Below are positions 62,401-64,000 of a stretch of DNA of 64,000 bases, in pieces. Every line of letters begins with the position of its first letter. Position 1 is the first letter of the stretch. The position numbers were made by a program, and so were the translations under genes. The stretch is from Acridotheres tristis (lineage: Eukaryota; Chordata; Aves; Passeriformes; Sturnidae). Location: NCBI GenBank assembly GCA_037013685.1, contig CM072891.1, positions 2,474,001 through 2,538,000 of the forward strand. The letters run 5' to 3'. A model generated the notes under the pieces. That model ran no database searches. It worked only from the letters and a program-made list of their open reading frames with translations, and was not told the origin of the DNA.

Positions 62401-64000
62401 TCTCAGTGTTAATTTCAGTAATGTCTTCAGATATTTTAAGAAAGTATAGTTACTATGTAGTTGGTGTGTCTTATCTCCAACAAATTTTTCCTGATCAAGT
62501 CAGCCAACATTGGCTCTTGCACTGTACTCAACAGTGTAAGGGAGCAAGAGATCCTGGGGTTCATATCCACTTGAGCTTTGCACTGGAGTAAGCTGAACTA
62601 TTCTATGGCTTGTGTAGTGAGTGCTTTTAAGAAAATAATCCACAGGATTATTTTCCTGGCCTCATAGGCAATTGTGAGAAAGCATTAAAAAAAATCTATG
62701 GCATTTGATTGCTGATTTGATTGTGGTATGTGATCACATAAGGCAGCCTCGTGCTACAAGTTACTGGGTTGTATTAAGTTGGTGTATATGTTCCTTTCAG
62801 ATCTGCCAGTGTGAACTCAGAACACAATTGCTTTTGAAGAAAGGGATTATGCTTGTGCATGGCACTTAATATAGTCCACAGCTCATTGTTATTTTGTAAA
62901 ATAGAGGTGGAGATTGCACATTGAGGCAAGTACTCAAGGTATATTCAGAGTTAATTCTGCAGTGAATATAAATTTCTAGCTGTTTAGTTCCGTTTTTAAG
63001 TTGACATTTCGTTGTGTGGTAGTGTCTGAGACCTTCTGACACGACAGAGTATCAGCTTGAGACTACTTGAGAAGTAGCTGTATAGTTTTATTTCTGATCT
63101 GATTTTGGTTTTGAAAGTTTTGTTTATTTTATTCTATGAAAAAGTCTATATTTATATGCTTACTTGGATTATGACTGGGGAAGTCAGTGAAGCTATAAAC
63201 AGAGGAAAGCAAAAGTGATCAGTCAGATAAAGTGCTGAATATTGAAAAGGCCAAAGCAATAAAATTCATAGAGTCAAATCATTATAATTCATAGAGTATG
63301 TGAGGCATTAAAAAGTCACGCAGGTTCGGATTTTGCCCAAGATTCATTGCAGACAAAAATCAAATAAAACCTGCAAATTTTTTCATTACAAGTATGGTAA
63401 AGAAGATAATAAAATAGTATAAACTTTCTGTATCCTAAAAGACTTCACAAAATCAGGCTGTTCACTTGCTGTTCTCCATCAGATTCAGTCAAGGCTGACA
63501 TTTAATGGAGGACATGCTCTGTGCTATAGAAAAGTGATGAAGGATGTGATCATCTAGTATTATTATTTCTAGCCCCTTCCCAATACATACTTACATGCCA
63601 TAAGAAGCACTTTCTGTTGGATTATTTTGATTGAGGATTACAGGCAGATGCATTTCTTCCCAGTATTTCAGCAATCATCAACTTAAGCAGTTACATATAA
63701 TTTGTATATTAATTCAGTTAGTTATATTGAAATCATGGAATAAAGCTCTGTTTCACTTAGTGATCTACAAATAGGCAGAACTAGGTAGGCCTTAACAGGA
63801 AGGCCCTACTCTTTCATTTCTATCAGAAATAAAAGAATTTTACTGCAGAAAAATTGGCCACAACATCAAATGATATTTTCCTAGCAGATATATCTAAGTC
63901 CAATTTTAGATATTTTGCCTTAGGGATGAGACAAAACAGTAAATAACGCAGTGAGAGGATATTTTCAGGAGATAAATGTACTCACAGACCTCACCTAGAT
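59442..64000. other. Intergenic DNA to window end
   Basis: AT-rich sequence, including a very A/T-rich segment near 60415-60475. No gene, RNA or repeat family recognised. Unsupported short ORFs only. Confidence 0.6.

Noticed and set aside
32151..64000. A second protein-coding gene downstream of STXBP6
   Set aside because: No run of exons with splice signals and recognisable peptide was found on either strand; the only protein-like similarity is to CR1.
1..64000. CRISPR array, operons, tRNA or rRNA genes
   Set aside because: No regularly spaced repeats, cloverleaf or rRNA sequences were recognised, and the sequence is clearly vertebrate nuclear DNA.

Overview
The window is nuclear DNA from a bird. 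Two things show this. Four spliced exons encode most of a vertebrate amisyn (STXBP6) that closely matches the family as I remember it, and the repeats are avian: CR1 LINE fragments on both strands and several ERV-type solo LTRs. The LTR mixture looks most like a passerine or another neoavian bird; that is inference from remembered repeat families, not a measurement. The DNA is AT-rich, intron-dominated and gene-poor.

Positions 1-28955 hold the 3' coding half of STXBP6 on the + strand. Coding exons lie at 9042-9172, 11567-11732, 27710-27867 and 28932-28955. All have canonical AG/GT borders and consistent phases, and together they encode residues ~52-210 of a 210-residue protein. The N-terminal ~51 residues must lie upstream, because I see no matching exon in 1-9041. 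Introns are >9.0 kb (partial), 2.4 kb, 16.0 kb and 1.06 kb. A likely 3' UTR runs from 28956 to a poly(A) signal near 31.7 or 32.13 kb.

The introns are loaded with mobile elements. In order: a CR1 3' end (8305-8717), an antisense solo LTR starting about 100 bp after an exon (9274-9879, 5-bp target-site duplication), small CR1 3' tails (14561-14674, 21323-21381), a partial LTR (20106-~20500), an LTR U5 fragment (~22695-22850), an antisense CR1 of ~1 kb (23238-24280), a sense solo LTR (25815-26369), and a sense CR1 reverse-transcriptase segment (26638-27600) ending ~110 bp before exon 27710-27867.

From ~32.2 kb to the end I find no gene. This intergenic stretch carries LTRs at ~34420-34790, 36141-36644, 41283-~41378 and 58879-59441 (the last with a perfect 5-bp duplication), a CR1 ORF2 tail (46545-47085), a probable small CR1 scrap near 52.9 kb, and a decayed antisense piece of the CR1 ORF1 esterase (57900-58320). 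Simple repeats and a few short hairpins complete it.

I found no novel multi-gene system. The observations most worth a second look are the ORF1 esterase fossil with no ORF2 beside it, the inverted CR1 pair next to an STXBP6 exon, the antisense solo LTR just inside an STXBP6 intron, and a 72-bp intronic segment present twice.
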